Part shown: positions 9,176 to 18,207 of the stretch, one piece after another
Position numbering within the stretch: position 1 is the stretch's first letter
Layout: each line of letters opens with the position of its first letter
DNA from: CAWIHA01 sp963835855
GTDB taxonomy: Bacteria > Acidobacteriota > Terriglobia > Bryobacterales > Bryobacteraceae
Direction of reading: 5' to 3'
DNA: 64,000 nt
NCBI GenBank assembly: GCA_963835855.1
Contig: CAWIHA010000025.1
Span: 124,001-188,000 of the forward strand
Position numbers and translations under genes: made by a program
The notes under the pieces: generated by a model
The model's input: the letters and a program-made list of their open reading frames with translations, nothing else
Database searches by the model: none
What the model was told of the DNA's origin: nothing

Positions 9176-9940
9176 ATGAGGTTGAAGGTCTGGGGTCCGC
9201 TAGCGATCGTTGCAGTATTGTGCGGCGCGCTCCCAGTTCAGGCCCAATCAACGCGCATCGAGGATCTCGGCGTGGGCAAGCTATTGGTCGCGACGCGGGA
9301 TACTTTCGATCCGAATTTTGCCGAGACGGTGATCCTGCTGGTCCAATATGACCACGACAGCGCCGTGGGGTTGATCGTCAATCGCCGGACCAAGGCCCCG
9401 ATTTCACGAGTGCTCCAAGAAATGAAGGCGGCCAAGCAGCGGACGGATCCGGTTTACCTGGGCGGTCCGGTAGAACTTTCGGGCGTGCTGGCGTTGCTCC
9501 GGTCGCGCACCAAACCGGGCGACTCGAAGCAAGTCCTCGGCGATGTGTACCTGGTTTCCAGCAGGCCGGTCCTGGAAAAGGCATTGGCCGCGGGGCTGGA
9601 ATCCCGCCAGCTCCGCGTCTATCTGGGATACAGCGGCTGGGGGCCGGGGCAACTGGAAAATGAAATGCGGCTAGGCGGCTGGTATATCTTCGACGGCAAC
9701 GCCAACCTCGTCTTCGATCCCGATCCTGCCTCCGTGTGGGAGCGGCTGATCGCCCGGACTGAAGAAGAGGCTCGTCTGGGACCGGAACCATCCCACGCCC
9801 TTTGCTGCAAGCCTTTTCGCGCCGAAAAGCCGCCGCTAGTACAGCCGCGCCTTCAGGCGTGGGATGCCGCCGCTGTTGCGGGCGCGCCCACCCGAGATGC
9901 TTCCCGCACCTCGACGAGTTTGCCCGTGTGCACGTCGTAA
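9176..9940 (+). CDS. YqgE/AlgH family protein, exported form
   Basis: The YqgE/AlgH (DUF179) family has no established reaction. The core is clear: VGKLLVATRDTFDPNFAETVILL, the AVGLIVNRR motif, VYLGGPVE, and a GYSGWGPGQLENEM box in the middle. The ATG at 9176 gives a textbook signal peptide (MRLKVWG then a hydrophobic run ending VQAQS); the ATG at 9158 would add six residues. Most family members are cytosolic and about 190 aa, so the signal peptide and the tail of about 50 residues after the conserved end are unusual. That tail overlaps the convergent carbonic anhydrase gene by 88 bases, and a frameshift near the 3' end is possible. Confidence 0.85.
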   Translation: MRLKVWGPLAIVAVLCGALPVQAQSTRIEDLGVGKLLVATRDTFDPNFAETVILLVQYDHDSAVGLIVNRRTKAPISRVLQEMKAAKQRTDPVYLGGPVELSGVLALLRSRTKPGDSKQVLGDVYLVSSRPVLEKALAAGLESRQLRVYLGYSGWGPGQLENEMRLGGWYIFDGNANLVFDPDPASVWERLIARTEEEARLGPEPSHALCCKPFRAEKPPLVQPRLQAWDAAAVAGAPTRDASRTSTSLPVCTS

Positions 9941-10455
9941 ACGTATCCGTAGATGGCGATCCAAGCCGGCACGAGCGGGTGAGTCCTGATCCGCATAACG
10001 TCATCAACCACGCTCCGCTCCTGATCGCCGATGGTGAGCCACTCCATGTATTCCCCGGCCCGCGATCCCGGTCCCTTCCCGGTGTCCTTCCAGGCCCCGT
10101 TTACGAGAGATGCTGTTTCCAGGCTCTTTGAGAGAAGATCTCGCATCACCTCGTTCGTGAAAAACTGCATACCGCAGTTGGTGTGGTGAATCACGAACCA
10201 CTCACGTGTGCCGAGAAGCTTGTATGAGATCACCAGCGAGCGAATCGCGTCGTCGCTGGCGCGCCCTCCGGCATTGCGAATCACATGTGCGTCGCCTTCG
10301 GCAAGGCCGGCGAACTTAGCCGGATCGAGGCGTGCATCCATGCACGTGAGAATCGCGAAGTGACGGGCAGGCGGCATGGCGAGTTGCGCCTTTTTGCCGA
10401 ATCCAGCCGCGTAGGCTTCGTTGGCTTTCAGAACCTGCTGCATCGTGCTGCTCAT
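9853..10455 (-). CDS. beta-class carbonic anhydrase
   Basis: This 200-aa zinc enzyme interconverts CO2 and bicarbonate. Zinc ligands C38, H91 and C94 (CMDARLD and HTNCG motifs) and the catalytic dyad D40/R42 are all present. The ATG at 10455 is chosen because a GGGAGA-like Shine-Dalgarno precedes it and the family N-terminus (MSSTMQQVLKANEAYAAGF) begins there; upstream codons read as leader. The C-terminal coding end overlaps the tail of the yqgE/algH gene. No transporter is adjacent, so a general pH or bicarbonate-supply role is likely. Confidence 0.93.
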   Translation of the reverse strand: MSSTMQQVLKANEAYAAGFGKKAQLAMPPARHFAILTCMDARLDPAKFAGLAEGDAHVIRNAGGRASDDAIRSLVISYKLLGTREWFVIHHTNCGMQFFTNEVMRDLLSKSLETASLVNGAWKDTGKGPGSRAGEYMEWLTIGDQERSVVDDVMRIRTHPLVPAWIAIYGYVYDVHTGKLVEVREASRVGAPATAAASHA

Positions 10456-10614
10456 TATCGGTGTCTCCCTTCTGAGATTTCCTCGTGCCGCTTGTTGCAC
10501 GAGGCATATCCTCATGGTAAAAAATGCCGATCGGGAACACAAGGATTAGAAAGACGCCACGAAGCAGGAAGTTTCGGACAGCACGGTAGGTTGTGATCCA
10601 CGAAGGAATTGTGT

Positions 10615-10690
10615 TGGTGAGCCGGGCGGGACTCGAACCCGCGACCCTGTGCTTAAAAGGCACATGCTCTACCACCTGAGCTACCGGCCC
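10615..10690 (-). tRNA. tRNA-Lys (anticodon TTT)
   Basis: A full cloverleaf can be drawn on the minus strand. The acceptor stem starts GGGCCGG at 10690 and pairs with CCGGCTC. The D arm contains AGCTCAGGTGGTAGAGC, the anticodon loop is CTTTTAA, and the T arm contains GGGTTCGAGTCCC. The 3' CCA is encoded at 10617-10615. The gene is 76 nt including CCA. Confidence 0.96.
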
Positions 10691-11086
10691 CGAAACAGCT
10701 AGCGGGAAAACGTTTGTGAAAGCGGGCCCTCCCTTACGCCGCCCACTTCGCATGATACCAGTTGGCCCGCCCGGAACGTCACCAACACACGCTCGCCGGG
10801 CACCCTTCCCTTTCACAGAACGGGGGCGCTGGGCAACCGCTTGAAAAAAACCCGGAAATCTGATGCAATGGTTCCACCCTAGTAAGGGTCCAGCGATCAA
10901 GGCGAAAAACCGGGGTCGCGGATTCAGATTAAAAGGGGCCCGGCATACCCAGCGGGGGAGAGGGAAGCCAAATCCCGATCCTCAGCGAACCTGTTCAGGT
11001 TCGGGGCGCATTGTCCAGCATAAGTGCGCAGTGTTGTCCCTAGGCACACACGTTGGAACGTGCCTGAGCCCGTGTATGGAGGTCAC
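10691..11086. other. intergenic leader upstream of the chitinase gene, with dyads
   Basis: These 396 bases separate tRNA-Lys from the chitinase start. Two dyad elements stand out: CGAACCTGTTCAGGTTCG at 10986-11003 (8-bp arms around two bases) and CACGTTGGAACGTG near 11047-11061. GGAGGT at 11078-11083 is the ribosome-binding site. The dyads could be operators for a regulator or short hairpins in a long 5' leader. No known riboswitch class was recognised. Confidence 0.45.
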
Positions 11087-12874
11087 TTGATTAAACGAAT
11101 TCCCCTGCTTCTGCTTAGTACTCTCGGATTGCTGCTGCTTCTGTTGGCAGTCGCATCCGCGGCGTCGGTCAACTGCTCGGGCGTGACGGCCTGGGTCGCC
11201 GGCGGCAATTACACCGTGGGCGAACTGGTCACCTATCAAGGCTCAGAATACAAGTGTCTTCAGGCGAATAATAATGCCGCGCCCAACTGGGACCCGGTCG
11301 ACTGGCCGGCGGGCTGGTCGCTAGTCGGCACCTGCACCACCGGCCCCACGGCGACTCCGACGGCGACCGCGACCCGGACCGCAACGGCGACCGCGACGGC
11401 AACGCGAACCGCCACAGCAACGCGAACCGCCACAGCCACGGCAACAGCAACGCGAACCGCCACAGCCACGGCAACTGCAACGCGAACCGCAACAGCCACC
11501 GCAACTGCGACGCGAACCGCAACGGCAACCGCCACTGCGACGCGGACAGCAACCGCAACGCCAACTTCGACGGGCACGCTCCCGGCTTGTTACCCCGCAT
11601 GGAGTTCCACGACTGCGTACAATGGTGGCGCGACGGTGAGCTACAGCGGCGTGAATTATACGGCCGCTTTTTGGAGCCAGGGCTCGAACCCGTCAACCAA
11701 TAATGGTCCAGCCGGCAGTGGCCAGCCGTGGATTTCGGACGGTGCTTGCGGCGGTGGTAGTGCGACCCCGACGCCAACGGCGACTGCGACGGCAACCTCG
11801 ACGGCCAGCCGCACAGCGACGCCAACCGCGACTGCAACAGCAACAGCAACCGCCACGCGAACCGCAACACCGCCTCCGAGCAATGGTAAGCATGTGATGG
11901 TTGGTTACTGGCACGATTGGGAGACGCCGGTGTGGATCCAGTTGCGAAATGTACCGGCGAGTTATGACATCATTGTAGTCGCTTTTGCCAACTATAACGG
12001 TGGCGGAAGCTTTTCGTTCACCGTTGATTCAGCGGAAACACAAGCCCAGTTCATCTCAGATATTCAGTACCTTCACAGTCAAGGCAAGAAAGTGCTGATC
12101 TCCTGTGGCGGCGCCACAGAAACCCCAACCTTCAGCAGCGCCAGCGACGCCTCGAACTTTGCCTCATCCATCTCGGGGTTGATGAACACTTATGGATTCG
12201 ACGGAGTGGACATCGATTTCGAGAATGGCGCCGTTTTTCTGAACTCAGGCGATCTCAACATCGCCAGCCCCACCACTCCCAACATCGTGTACCTGATTTC
12301 GGGCCTCAATCAGCTCCATAGCCTAAAGCCCAGCGCTATGATCACGTTTGCGCCGATACCGAACTACATGCAGGCTGCGTATCAATATTACGGGCCCGGA
12401 CCGTACGGCGGACAGATGAACTGGAATGGCGCACAAGCTGCGGTGATCAACAATATCCGCGGGATTCTGAGCTATGTCTGGCCTCAGTATTATAACGAGG
12501 CTAATATCATGGGTCTCGATGGAAATTACTACAGCGAAGGAAGCGTCGATAACCTGGTGGCCATGTCTGAAATGTTGCTGAAAGGCTTCCCGGTGGCTTG
12601 GAGTGCCGGCACTTTCGCGGCGTTGAATCCGGGCCAGGTCGTCCTTGGCGTACCCGCCTGTGCCTCAGCCTCGCCTGGCAACTTGCCAAATTCTACACTT
12701 GAGGCGGCCATCGCCTACCTCAACGGCTCCGGACCGCAACCTGGCTCCTACAAGCTGTCCGGTAGCTATCCCGGTGTAGGCGGCTATATGACTTGGTCCA
12801 TCAACTGGGACGTTTATTGCGCCGCGAGCCTTGGAGACACCGTGGGCGCGTATTTGCATTCGTTAACGCCGTAG
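11087..12874 (+). CDS. secreted GH18 chitinase with two chitin-binding-like modules
   Basis: This 595-aa exported hydrolase cleaves chitin-type beta-1,4-GlcNAc polymers. The TTG at 11087 is chosen because GGAGG lies just upstream and it starts a clear signal peptide (IKRIP then a long leucine run, ending ASAAS). Order: signal peptide, CBM5/12-like module about 22-82 with aromatic residues, a Thr/Ala/Arg linker, a second similar module about 165-220, another linker, then the GH18 domain from about residue 267. The GH18 active-site motif DGVDIDFE is intact (D372, D375, D377, E379; E379 is the acid/base). A strong terminator follows. It is monocistronic and likely serves degradation of fungal or arthropod chitin in soil. 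Confidence 0.93.
   Translation: MIKRIPLLLLSTLGLLLLLLAVASAASVNCSGVTAWVAGGNYTVGELVTYQGSEYKCLQANNNAAPNWDPVDWPAGWSLVGTCTTGPTATPTATATRTATATATATRTATATRTATATATATRTATATATATRTATATATATRTATATATATRTATATPTSTGTLPACYPAWSSTTAYNGGATVSYSGVNYTAAFWSQGSNPSTNNGPAGSGQPWISDGACGGGSATPTPTATATATSTASRTATPTATATATATATRTATPPPSNGKHVMVGYWHDWETPVWIQLRNVPASYDIIVVAFANYNGGGSFSFTVDSAETQAQFISDIQYLHSQGKKVLISCGGATETPTFSSASDASNFASSISGLMNTYGFDGVDIDFENGAVFLNSGDLNIASPTTPNIVYLISGLNQLHSLKPSAMITFAPIPNYMQAAYQYYGPGPYGGQMNWNGAQAAVINNIRGILSYVWPQYYNEANIMGLDGNYYSEGSVDNLVAMSEMLLKGFPVAWSAGTFAALNPGQVVLGVPACASASPGNLPNSTLEAAIAYLNGSGPQPGSYKLSGSYPGVGGYMTWSINWDVYCAASLGDTVGAYLHSLTP
11344..11577 (+). repeat. short tandem repeat encoding a Thr/Ala/Arg linker
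   Basis: Imperfect reiterations of a 6- to 30-base unit (variants of ACC-GCA-ACG with a CGA or CGG arginine codon at intervals) encode TATATATRTA-type sequence. A shorter second copy sits at about 11764-11872 before the catalytic domain. Such linkers separate binding modules from catalytic domains, and the DNA is prone to slippage length change. Confidence 0.85.
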
Positions 12875-12893
12875 TGGCGCTGAGCCAGGGAGA

Positions 12894-12918
12894 GGGGGTG
12901 ATCCTCACCCCCTTTCTT
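12894..12918 (+). terminator. Rho-independent terminator of the chitinase gene
   Basis: The perfect stem GGGGGTGA/TCACCCCC with loop TCC (12894-12912) is followed directly by TTTCTT, 20 bases after the chitinase stop codon. Confidence 0.85.
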
Positions 12919-13076
12919 GACAACCGCATAACCGCTCCGCAAACTACGGTCGCCGAGCTTTGCTGGCAGGCGCGGACAACTCTCACCGCCAGCGCATTGG
13001 TATACTGCCAGTTTCCATGTACCGGCCGCGCCGCCAAGGCGAAAAGGCCACCTAAGCTGAAAGGAGCCGCCCCGGG

Positions 13077-13985
13077 ATGCCGTGGCTCAATTTGCGAGTG
13101 CCTGCTTCGAGCGCCAACCTGGGCCCGGGCTTTGACGCGCTCGGACTCGCGCTGAGCATCTATCTGGAATGCCGTTTTCGGGAGGGCCCGGAGCTCGCCA
13201 TCCGCGCCGCAGGGCGCGACGCCGACCGCATCCCCGTGGGCGCGGAGAATCTCATCTGGGAGACAGCGCAGGCGGTGGCAGCGGATCTCGGCGGGGCGCT
13301 GCCGCCAATCGAGCTCGAAATCCGCAACGACATTCCGATTGGCAAGGGCCTCGGCTCGAGTGCGGCCGCGCTCACCGCAGGCGTCGTCATCGCGGACCGC
13401 GTGCTTAAGCTCAACTGGAAGCCGCTGCGCATTCTCGATGAGGCCGCGCGCATCGAAGGGCATCCCGATAACGTGGCCGCCTGCGTGCTTGGCTCGATCG
13501 TCGTAAGCGCGATCGATTCCGGTGGCGTGGTGCGAACGGTGCGGCTCGCTTTGCCGGCGCGGTTCGGCATCGCGGTCGTAGTGCCAGATTTCGAGCTGCC
13601 AACGGCCACGGCGCGCTCCGTGCTGCCCGATTGTTACACGCGTGCGGACGCGATTTTCAACGTGCAAAGGGCCGCGCTGCTGATCGCGGCGCTCGCCACG
13701 GGAACCGAGAGCGCATTCCCGGCCGCGCTCGAAGATCGCCTCCACCAGTCCTATCGCGCGCCGCTTGTACCGGGCCTCACGGAAATCCTGAAGCTCCGCG
13801 CCCCGGGTCTGCTCGGCTGCGCGCTGAGCGGGGCCGGCCCCGCCATCCTTGTTTTTTATGAAAAGGGATGCGAGCAGGTGTGCGATCTCGTTCGGCAGGT
13901 GTTTGCACTGAATGGCCATGCCTCGGAAATCCTTTGGACGCGAATCGCCGAGCGGGGATATGAGTTGAAGCAGGAGGGAGGCTGA
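13077..13985 (+). CDS. thrB: homoserine kinase
   Basis: This 302-aa GHMP-family kinase phosphorylates L-homoserine with ATP on the way to threonine. The N-terminus carries the VPASSANLGPGFDALG signature, the ATP-binding loop is GKGLGSSAAAL, then RIEGHPDNVAAC, and the C-terminal motif ALSGAGPAILVF is typical of ThrB. AAAGGAG lies before the ATG. No thrA or thrC is adjacent, so the gene stands apart from a threonine operon. Length and motifs all fit, so the assignment is secure. Confidence 0.95.
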   Translation: MPWLNLRVPASSANLGPGFDALGLALSIYLECRFREGPELAIRAAGRDADRIPVGAENLIWETAQAVAADLGGALPPIELEIRNDIPIGKGLGSSAAALTAGVVIADRVLKLNWKPLRILDEAARIEGHPDNVAACVLGSIVVSAIDSGGVVRTVRLALPARFGIAVVVPDFELPTATARSVLPDCYTRADAIFNVQRAALLIAALATGTESAFPAALEDRLHQSYRAPLVPGLTEILKLRAPGLLGCALSGAGPAILVFYEKGCEQVCDLVRQVFALNGHASEILWTRIAERGYELKQEGG

Positions 13986-14262
13986 GCATGCGACTTGTGC
14001 CGGTTCCATTCCTGAGGATCGTACTCGGTTCTTTCGCAGCGAGCAGAAACATCACTGCATCTCTTTTTGAATCCCATCTGCTTCTCCAGTCTCCGGACGC
14101 GCCACGGTTGACAGCGTTTTGCGGGCTGCATACACAGCACCTTTCAGGCCTGAATTTCCTGCTCCAACGATGTGAAACCAAATTCTCGTCTCAGACGTCA
14201 CTTCAGGCGCATAGTGCGAGTTCGATCCGCCTTGCACCGGGAACCGGAGGGACGAACTGCGG

Positions 14263-14291
14263 TTGACGCTCCCCAGGCGGGAGAATACAAT
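14263..14291 (+). promoter_or_regulatory. sigma-70-type promoter of the GWxTD gene
   Basis: TTGACG (14263-14268) and TACAAT (14286-14291) are separated by exactly 17 bases, giving a predicted start near 14298, about 30 bases before the GWxTD ATG at 14329. The 17-base spacer contains CTCCC/GGGAG inverted arms. A weaker TTGACA with a 17-base spacer and TACACA lies near 14108-14136. Confidence 0.75.
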
Positions 14292-14328
14292 TGAGTATTC
14301 GAGAACGAGGGCCGAAACGGAGAGGTGC

Positions 14329-16020
14329 ATGAGCGTAAGGAAGTTGCTGGCCTGGTGCTGTGCTGTTGGTTTCTTTGCTTGCCTTCCGAGCATCCAGGGC
14401 GCCGACGACAAGGACAAGCAGTCTGAGTCCGTCTCGCCGCCCCGCGAAACCATTGCCAAGCCGCTGAGTGAGAAAGAAAAGCGGAAAAAGGAAGAGAAGC
14501 TCCGCAAGGAGCTTGAGACGCCTTTCAAGAAATGGCTGCAGGAGGACGTAGCTTACATCATCACTGATGAGGAGCGCCAGGCTTTCAAGCGCCTCCAAAC
14601 CGATGAAGAACGCGAGCAGTTCATCGAGCAATTCTGGCTGCGGCGCGATCCCACTCCGGACACCGTCGAAAACGAATTCAAAGAGGAACATTACCGGCGC
14701 ATCGCTTATGCTAACGAGCATTTCGCCTCAGGCATTCCTGGGTGGAAAACCGATCGCGGTCGCATCTATATCGTATTCGGGCCGCCGGATGAAATCGACT
14801 CGCATCCATCGGGCGGCACGTACGAGCGGCCCATCGAGGAGGGCGGCGGGGAAACCTCGACCTATCCGTTTGAGGTTTGGCGCTACCGGTATCTTGAGGG
14901 CATCGGGAGTGATGTCGAATTGGAGTTCGTGGACCCCACTAGCACGGGCGAGTATCACTACACGATGGACCCGACAGAGAAGGACGCGCTGAAGATGATA
15001 CCGGGCGCTGGCCCCACGCTCTACGAGCAGATGGGCATGTCAAGCCAGCAGGACCGCTTCAACCGCTCAGACGGTACGAACCTCGGAATCCCTTCGAGCA
15101 TAGTTGGGCTATCGGAGAAAATGAACGAGTTCACGCGGCTCGACTTGTGGGCCAAGATCAATAAGCCGCCGGCGGTGAAGTTCAAGGATCTGGAGGCTCA
15201 AGTTAATTCGCGAATCACGTACAACCTCCTGCCGGTGAGAGTGCGCGCCGACTACATCCGCATAACCGACTCAACCGTGCTGACCAGCGTCACCGTGCAA
15301 CTCGAGAACAAGGATCTCCAGTTCCAACAGAAGGACGCCGTCGCCAAGGCGCTGGTGAACATGTACGCCCGCATCACCTCGATATCCGGCCGGGTGGTGA
15401 ACGTCTGGGAGGAACCGGTGGTCGTCGAGACCCCGGCGGTGATGCTGGCGCAGGCAAGCAAGCGCTCCTCCATTTACGAGCACTCGGTGTTCCTGGCGCC
15501 GGGCAGCTATCGGCTCAACGTGGTGGTGAAGGACGTCACCGGCGGCACGATGAACAATTACGAAATGGCGCTGCACGTGCCGCGGTTCGAGGAGGACAAG
15601 CTGGCTTCGAGCAGTCTGATCCTTGCCGACCTGATCGAGAAGGTGGCGACGCGAAACATCGGCAGCGGCCAATTCGTGATCGGCGACTCGAAGGTGCGTC
15701 CGCGGCTGAATGATACGTTCAGCCGCGATGAAAAACTGGGCATCTACGTCCAGTTTTACAATTTCAGAGGCGACGAGAAGACGCACAAGCCCGCGGGAAA
15801 CATCGAATACGAGGTGGTTAAAAACGGTACGAACCAGAAGGTGTTTGATTACACGGAGGATGTGAATCACGTGCCCGGGGCTTCGGCCCAGCAGGTAACG
15901 GTGGAGAAGCTGCTGCCCCTCCAAAGCCTGGAGCCGGGGCAGTACACGCTGAAGATGAAAGCGACGGACACCCTGAGAAATCAGGTCCTTACACCCAGCG
16001 CCAGTTTTACAGTAAACTGA
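14329..16020 (+). CDS. GWxTD domain-containing exported protein
   Basis: This 563-aa protein carries the GWxTD domain, common in Acidobacteriota and of unknown biochemical role. The signature occurs as IPGWKTDRGRIYIVFGPPDEIDSHPSGG at about residues 136-163, and the later FEVWRYRYLEGIG and ELEFVD segments are also typical. A signal peptide (MSVRKLLAWCCAVGFFACLPSIQGADD) precedes a highly charged Lys/Glu segment (about 25-70). The second half is beta-rich and repeat-poor. The ATG at 14329 is supported by GGAGAGG and a promoter 40 bases upstream. The next gene, encoding an outer-membrane protein, begins only 36 bases after the stop and is probably co-transcribed. Confidence 0.9.
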   Translation: MSVRKLLAWCCAVGFFACLPSIQGADDKDKQSESVSPPRETIAKPLSEKEKRKKEEKLRKELETPFKKWLQEDVAYIITDEERQAFKRLQTDEEREQFIEQFWLRRDPTPDTVENEFKEEHYRRIAYANEHFASGIPGWKTDRGRIYIVFGPPDEIDSHPSGGTYERPIEEGGGETSTYPFEVWRYRYLEGIGSDVELEFVDPTSTGEYHYTMDPTEKDALKMIPGAGPTLYEQMGMSSQQDRFNRSDGTNLGIPSSIVGLSEKMNEFTRLDLWAKINKPPAVKFKDLEAQVNSRITYNLLPVRVRADYIRITDSTVLTSVTVQLENKDLQFQQKDAVAKALVNMYARITSISGRVVNVWEEPVVVETPAVMLAQASKRSSIYEHSVFLAPGSYRLNVVVKDVTGGTMNNYEMALHVPRFEEDKLASSSLILADLIEKVATRNIGSGQFVIGDSKVRPRLNDTFSRDEKLGIYVQFYNFRGDEKTHKPAGNIEYEVVKNGTNQKVFDYTEDVNHVPGASAQQVTVEKLLPLQSLEPGQYTLKMKATDTLRNQVLTPSASFTVN

Positions 16021-16056
16021 TGCAAAGGATTTGACGGATAAAGCGTCCGAACGCGC

Positions 16057-17857
16057 ATGAGCGCCGCGAAGTCTAAAAAGACGGTTGGTCTGCTCGCCGG
16101 GACATTCCTGGCTGCAAGCCTGAGCCTCGGTGCACCGGCTCCGAAACTTTACGGCAGCATCGTCGGGCTCGTGAGTGACAGTGCGGGCATTCCGCAAATG
16201 GGCGCGAGTGTTGTGCTGTACAGCCGCTTTGACCGCCTGTTGCAGCGGGTCCTGACCACCGAAAAAGGCGCCTTCGGATTCCAGGCGCTCGCCCCGGGTG
16301 TTTATACGGTCCGCGTCTCGCTTACCAGCTTTCTGCCGGCGTTAAAGCGCGACATCTTGGTTCAGCCTGGTATGCAGAGCCTGCTGAATGTCAGCCTTGC
16401 CAGCGTGTTCAGTTCCATCGAACTCGTTGGAATGGCGCCTGGCGATAACCCGATCATGAGCGACGACTGGAAGTGGGTATTGCGCAGCGCCAGCGCGACG
16501 CGGCCAGTCTTGCGACTCCTGCCGGATCCCGGCCTGGGCAGCCCGCCCGTCCACGAGACCACGGCAGCTGCACTATTTTCAGACACTCGCGGCCTGGTGC
16601 AGCTCTCCGCGGGCGATCAGGGGCAGACCTCATCTCTGGGAGCTGAGCCGGACCTCGGCACTGCATTTGCGGTTGCCACTTCCTTTCTCGGCAGGAACCA
16701 AGTTCAGATGAGCGGCGATGTCGGGTACTCGTCGTATTCGGGTGCGCGGCCACGGCTTTCCACACTAGCTTCCGGCGCGAGTTGGCTGCTGGCACGAGCC
16801 CCCAAGTGCAGCTCACGATGCGGCAAATGTTCCTGCCCTCGCGCGCCGGTGCGGCGGGGCTAGTCGGCGTGCAGGGAGGGGCACCGGCGTTGCGCACGCT
16901 CTCTGCGACCATGGGGGACGAAACTCGTCTCACGGATCGCCTGCGATTCGAATACGGGTTCTCAATGGATTCGGTGACATTCCTCGACCGGCTGAACTAC
17001 TTCAGCCCTTATGGCCGGTTGAGCTATGATCGCGGCAAAAACGGCGTCATCCAGATTGGTTATGCCTCGGGGACGCCTCCTCCCGAGCTATTCGCCGGCG
17101 AAGGCGAGAGCGGCCTTGAACTGCAGCAGGATCTCGCGGCCCTGGCGCAGTTCCCGCGAGTTTCGCTGCGCTCCGGCAAGCCGCGCGTGCAGCGCACCGG
17201 AATTTGGGAAGCGGGCTATCGCAAGACGGTTGGATCAAGGACATACGGCGTCGCCGCTTACCGCGACGCGATATCGAATATCGCTGTCGCCATGACAGGC
17301 GCCGATGGGATGGCGGCGACCCCGGATCTTCTGCCGGATATTTTCTCGAATGGCTTGATCTTCAACACCGGCAGGTTCCAGAATCTCGGCTATATGGGAT
17401 TCGGTGAGCAGAATTAGGCGCGCATCTCCAAGCAACAGTGGCTTTCGGGAGCGGCGACGCACTGACCGCCGGTTCCAAGATCTCTGAAGCGACCGAGCTG
17501 GACGAGCTGCGTTCCGCCATCCATCCAAGCCGCCGCTACTCGGTAACCACGCAAGTTTCCGGCTCCCTTCCAGCGGCCGGTACGCAGTTTATCGTCAGCT
17601 ATCAGTGGGCCAACCTGACCTCGCTGACTGCGGAGCACATGTTCCTGACCGAGAGAGTCCGCGAGGAGCCGGGGCTGGATGTCTGCGTGCGGCAGCCGAT
17701 TCCGTATTTCGGCGGTCTGCCGGGTCATGTGGAAGCGACTGCGGACCTGCGTAATCTGCTCGCGCAGGGGTATGTGCCGCTGGATCTGGGCGCCCGCCGG
17801 ACGTATCTCGTGCAAATGCCCCGCAGCGTGCGAGGCGGTCTGAACTTCATTTTCTAG
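16057..17857 (+). pseudogene. carboxypeptidase-regulatory-like outer-membrane protein, two frameshifts
   Basis: Three frames together read as one exported protein. The first (16057 to about 16780) has a signal peptide and a CarboxypepD_reg-like Ig fold (GSIVGLVSDSAGIPQMGASVVL, GAFGFQALAPGVYTVRVSL). The second (about 16770-17417) has strand-rich barrel-like sequence. The third (about 17420-17857) ends GGLNFIF, a C-terminal aromatic typical of outer-membrane barrels. Shifts fall near 16780 and 17417. Acidobacteria carry many such TonB-receptor-like proteins linked to polymer uptake. Because the three pieces abut without loss, an indel error or very recent mutation is likely. It follows the GWxTD gene by 36 bases. 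Confidence 0.7.
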
Positions 17858-18052
17858 GCGCGAATTGCGCCGCATGCGCCCGCGGCGACAATCGCACGTC
17901 ATCGCGACAAAAAATTGTCACAGATCTTGAGGGCGGGGCGAGTTCCCTTCCCTATTCACTGCGAGCCAAATTTTTTTCTTCACTGTTTGCTGATACTCCC
18001 GTGCGGGCCCGTCGATAAGGACACTGTGTTCAGTTTACTGTTGGAGAAGCAA

Positions 18053-18183
18053 AAGGGAGTTCGGTCCAGCCTATTTCCCACTGTGATATCCATCCATCCC
18101 GCCTGATACCCTCAGACGCTCCTAAGCCAGGAGCGAGCCACCGCCCGAAAACGAACTCCCTTGATCCAACTCCCTCAGGGAGT
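18053..18183. other. structured intergenic element (nested inverted repeats)
   Basis: Perfect 11-bp arms AAGGGAGTTCG (18053-18063) and CGAACTCCCTT (18152-18162) enclose 88 bases. Inside is a perfect hairpin CGCTCCT-AAGCC-AGGAGCG (18117-18135). A third hairpin ACTCCC-TCA-GGGAGT (18169-18183) follows and shares the ACTCCC half, so alternative pairing with the first arm is possible. It lies in the 350 gene-free bases between the outer-membrane protein gene and a small minus-strand ORF. It could be a structured RNA, an attenuator-like switch or a bidirectional terminator. It does not match the SRP RNA, tmRNA or RNase P consensus. Confidence 0.45.
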
Positions 18184-18207
18184 GCGGACTCCGCCATGGC
18201 GCGCGTT

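Noticed and set aside
10860..10960. c-di-GMP riboswitch upstream of the chitinase
   Set aside because: The conserved GEMM core (GGCAAACC and GACGCAAAGCC) was not found.
18053..18183. SRP (4.5S) RNA
   Set aside because: The conserved GGUC-x-GGAAGGAAGCAGCC core is missing on both strands.
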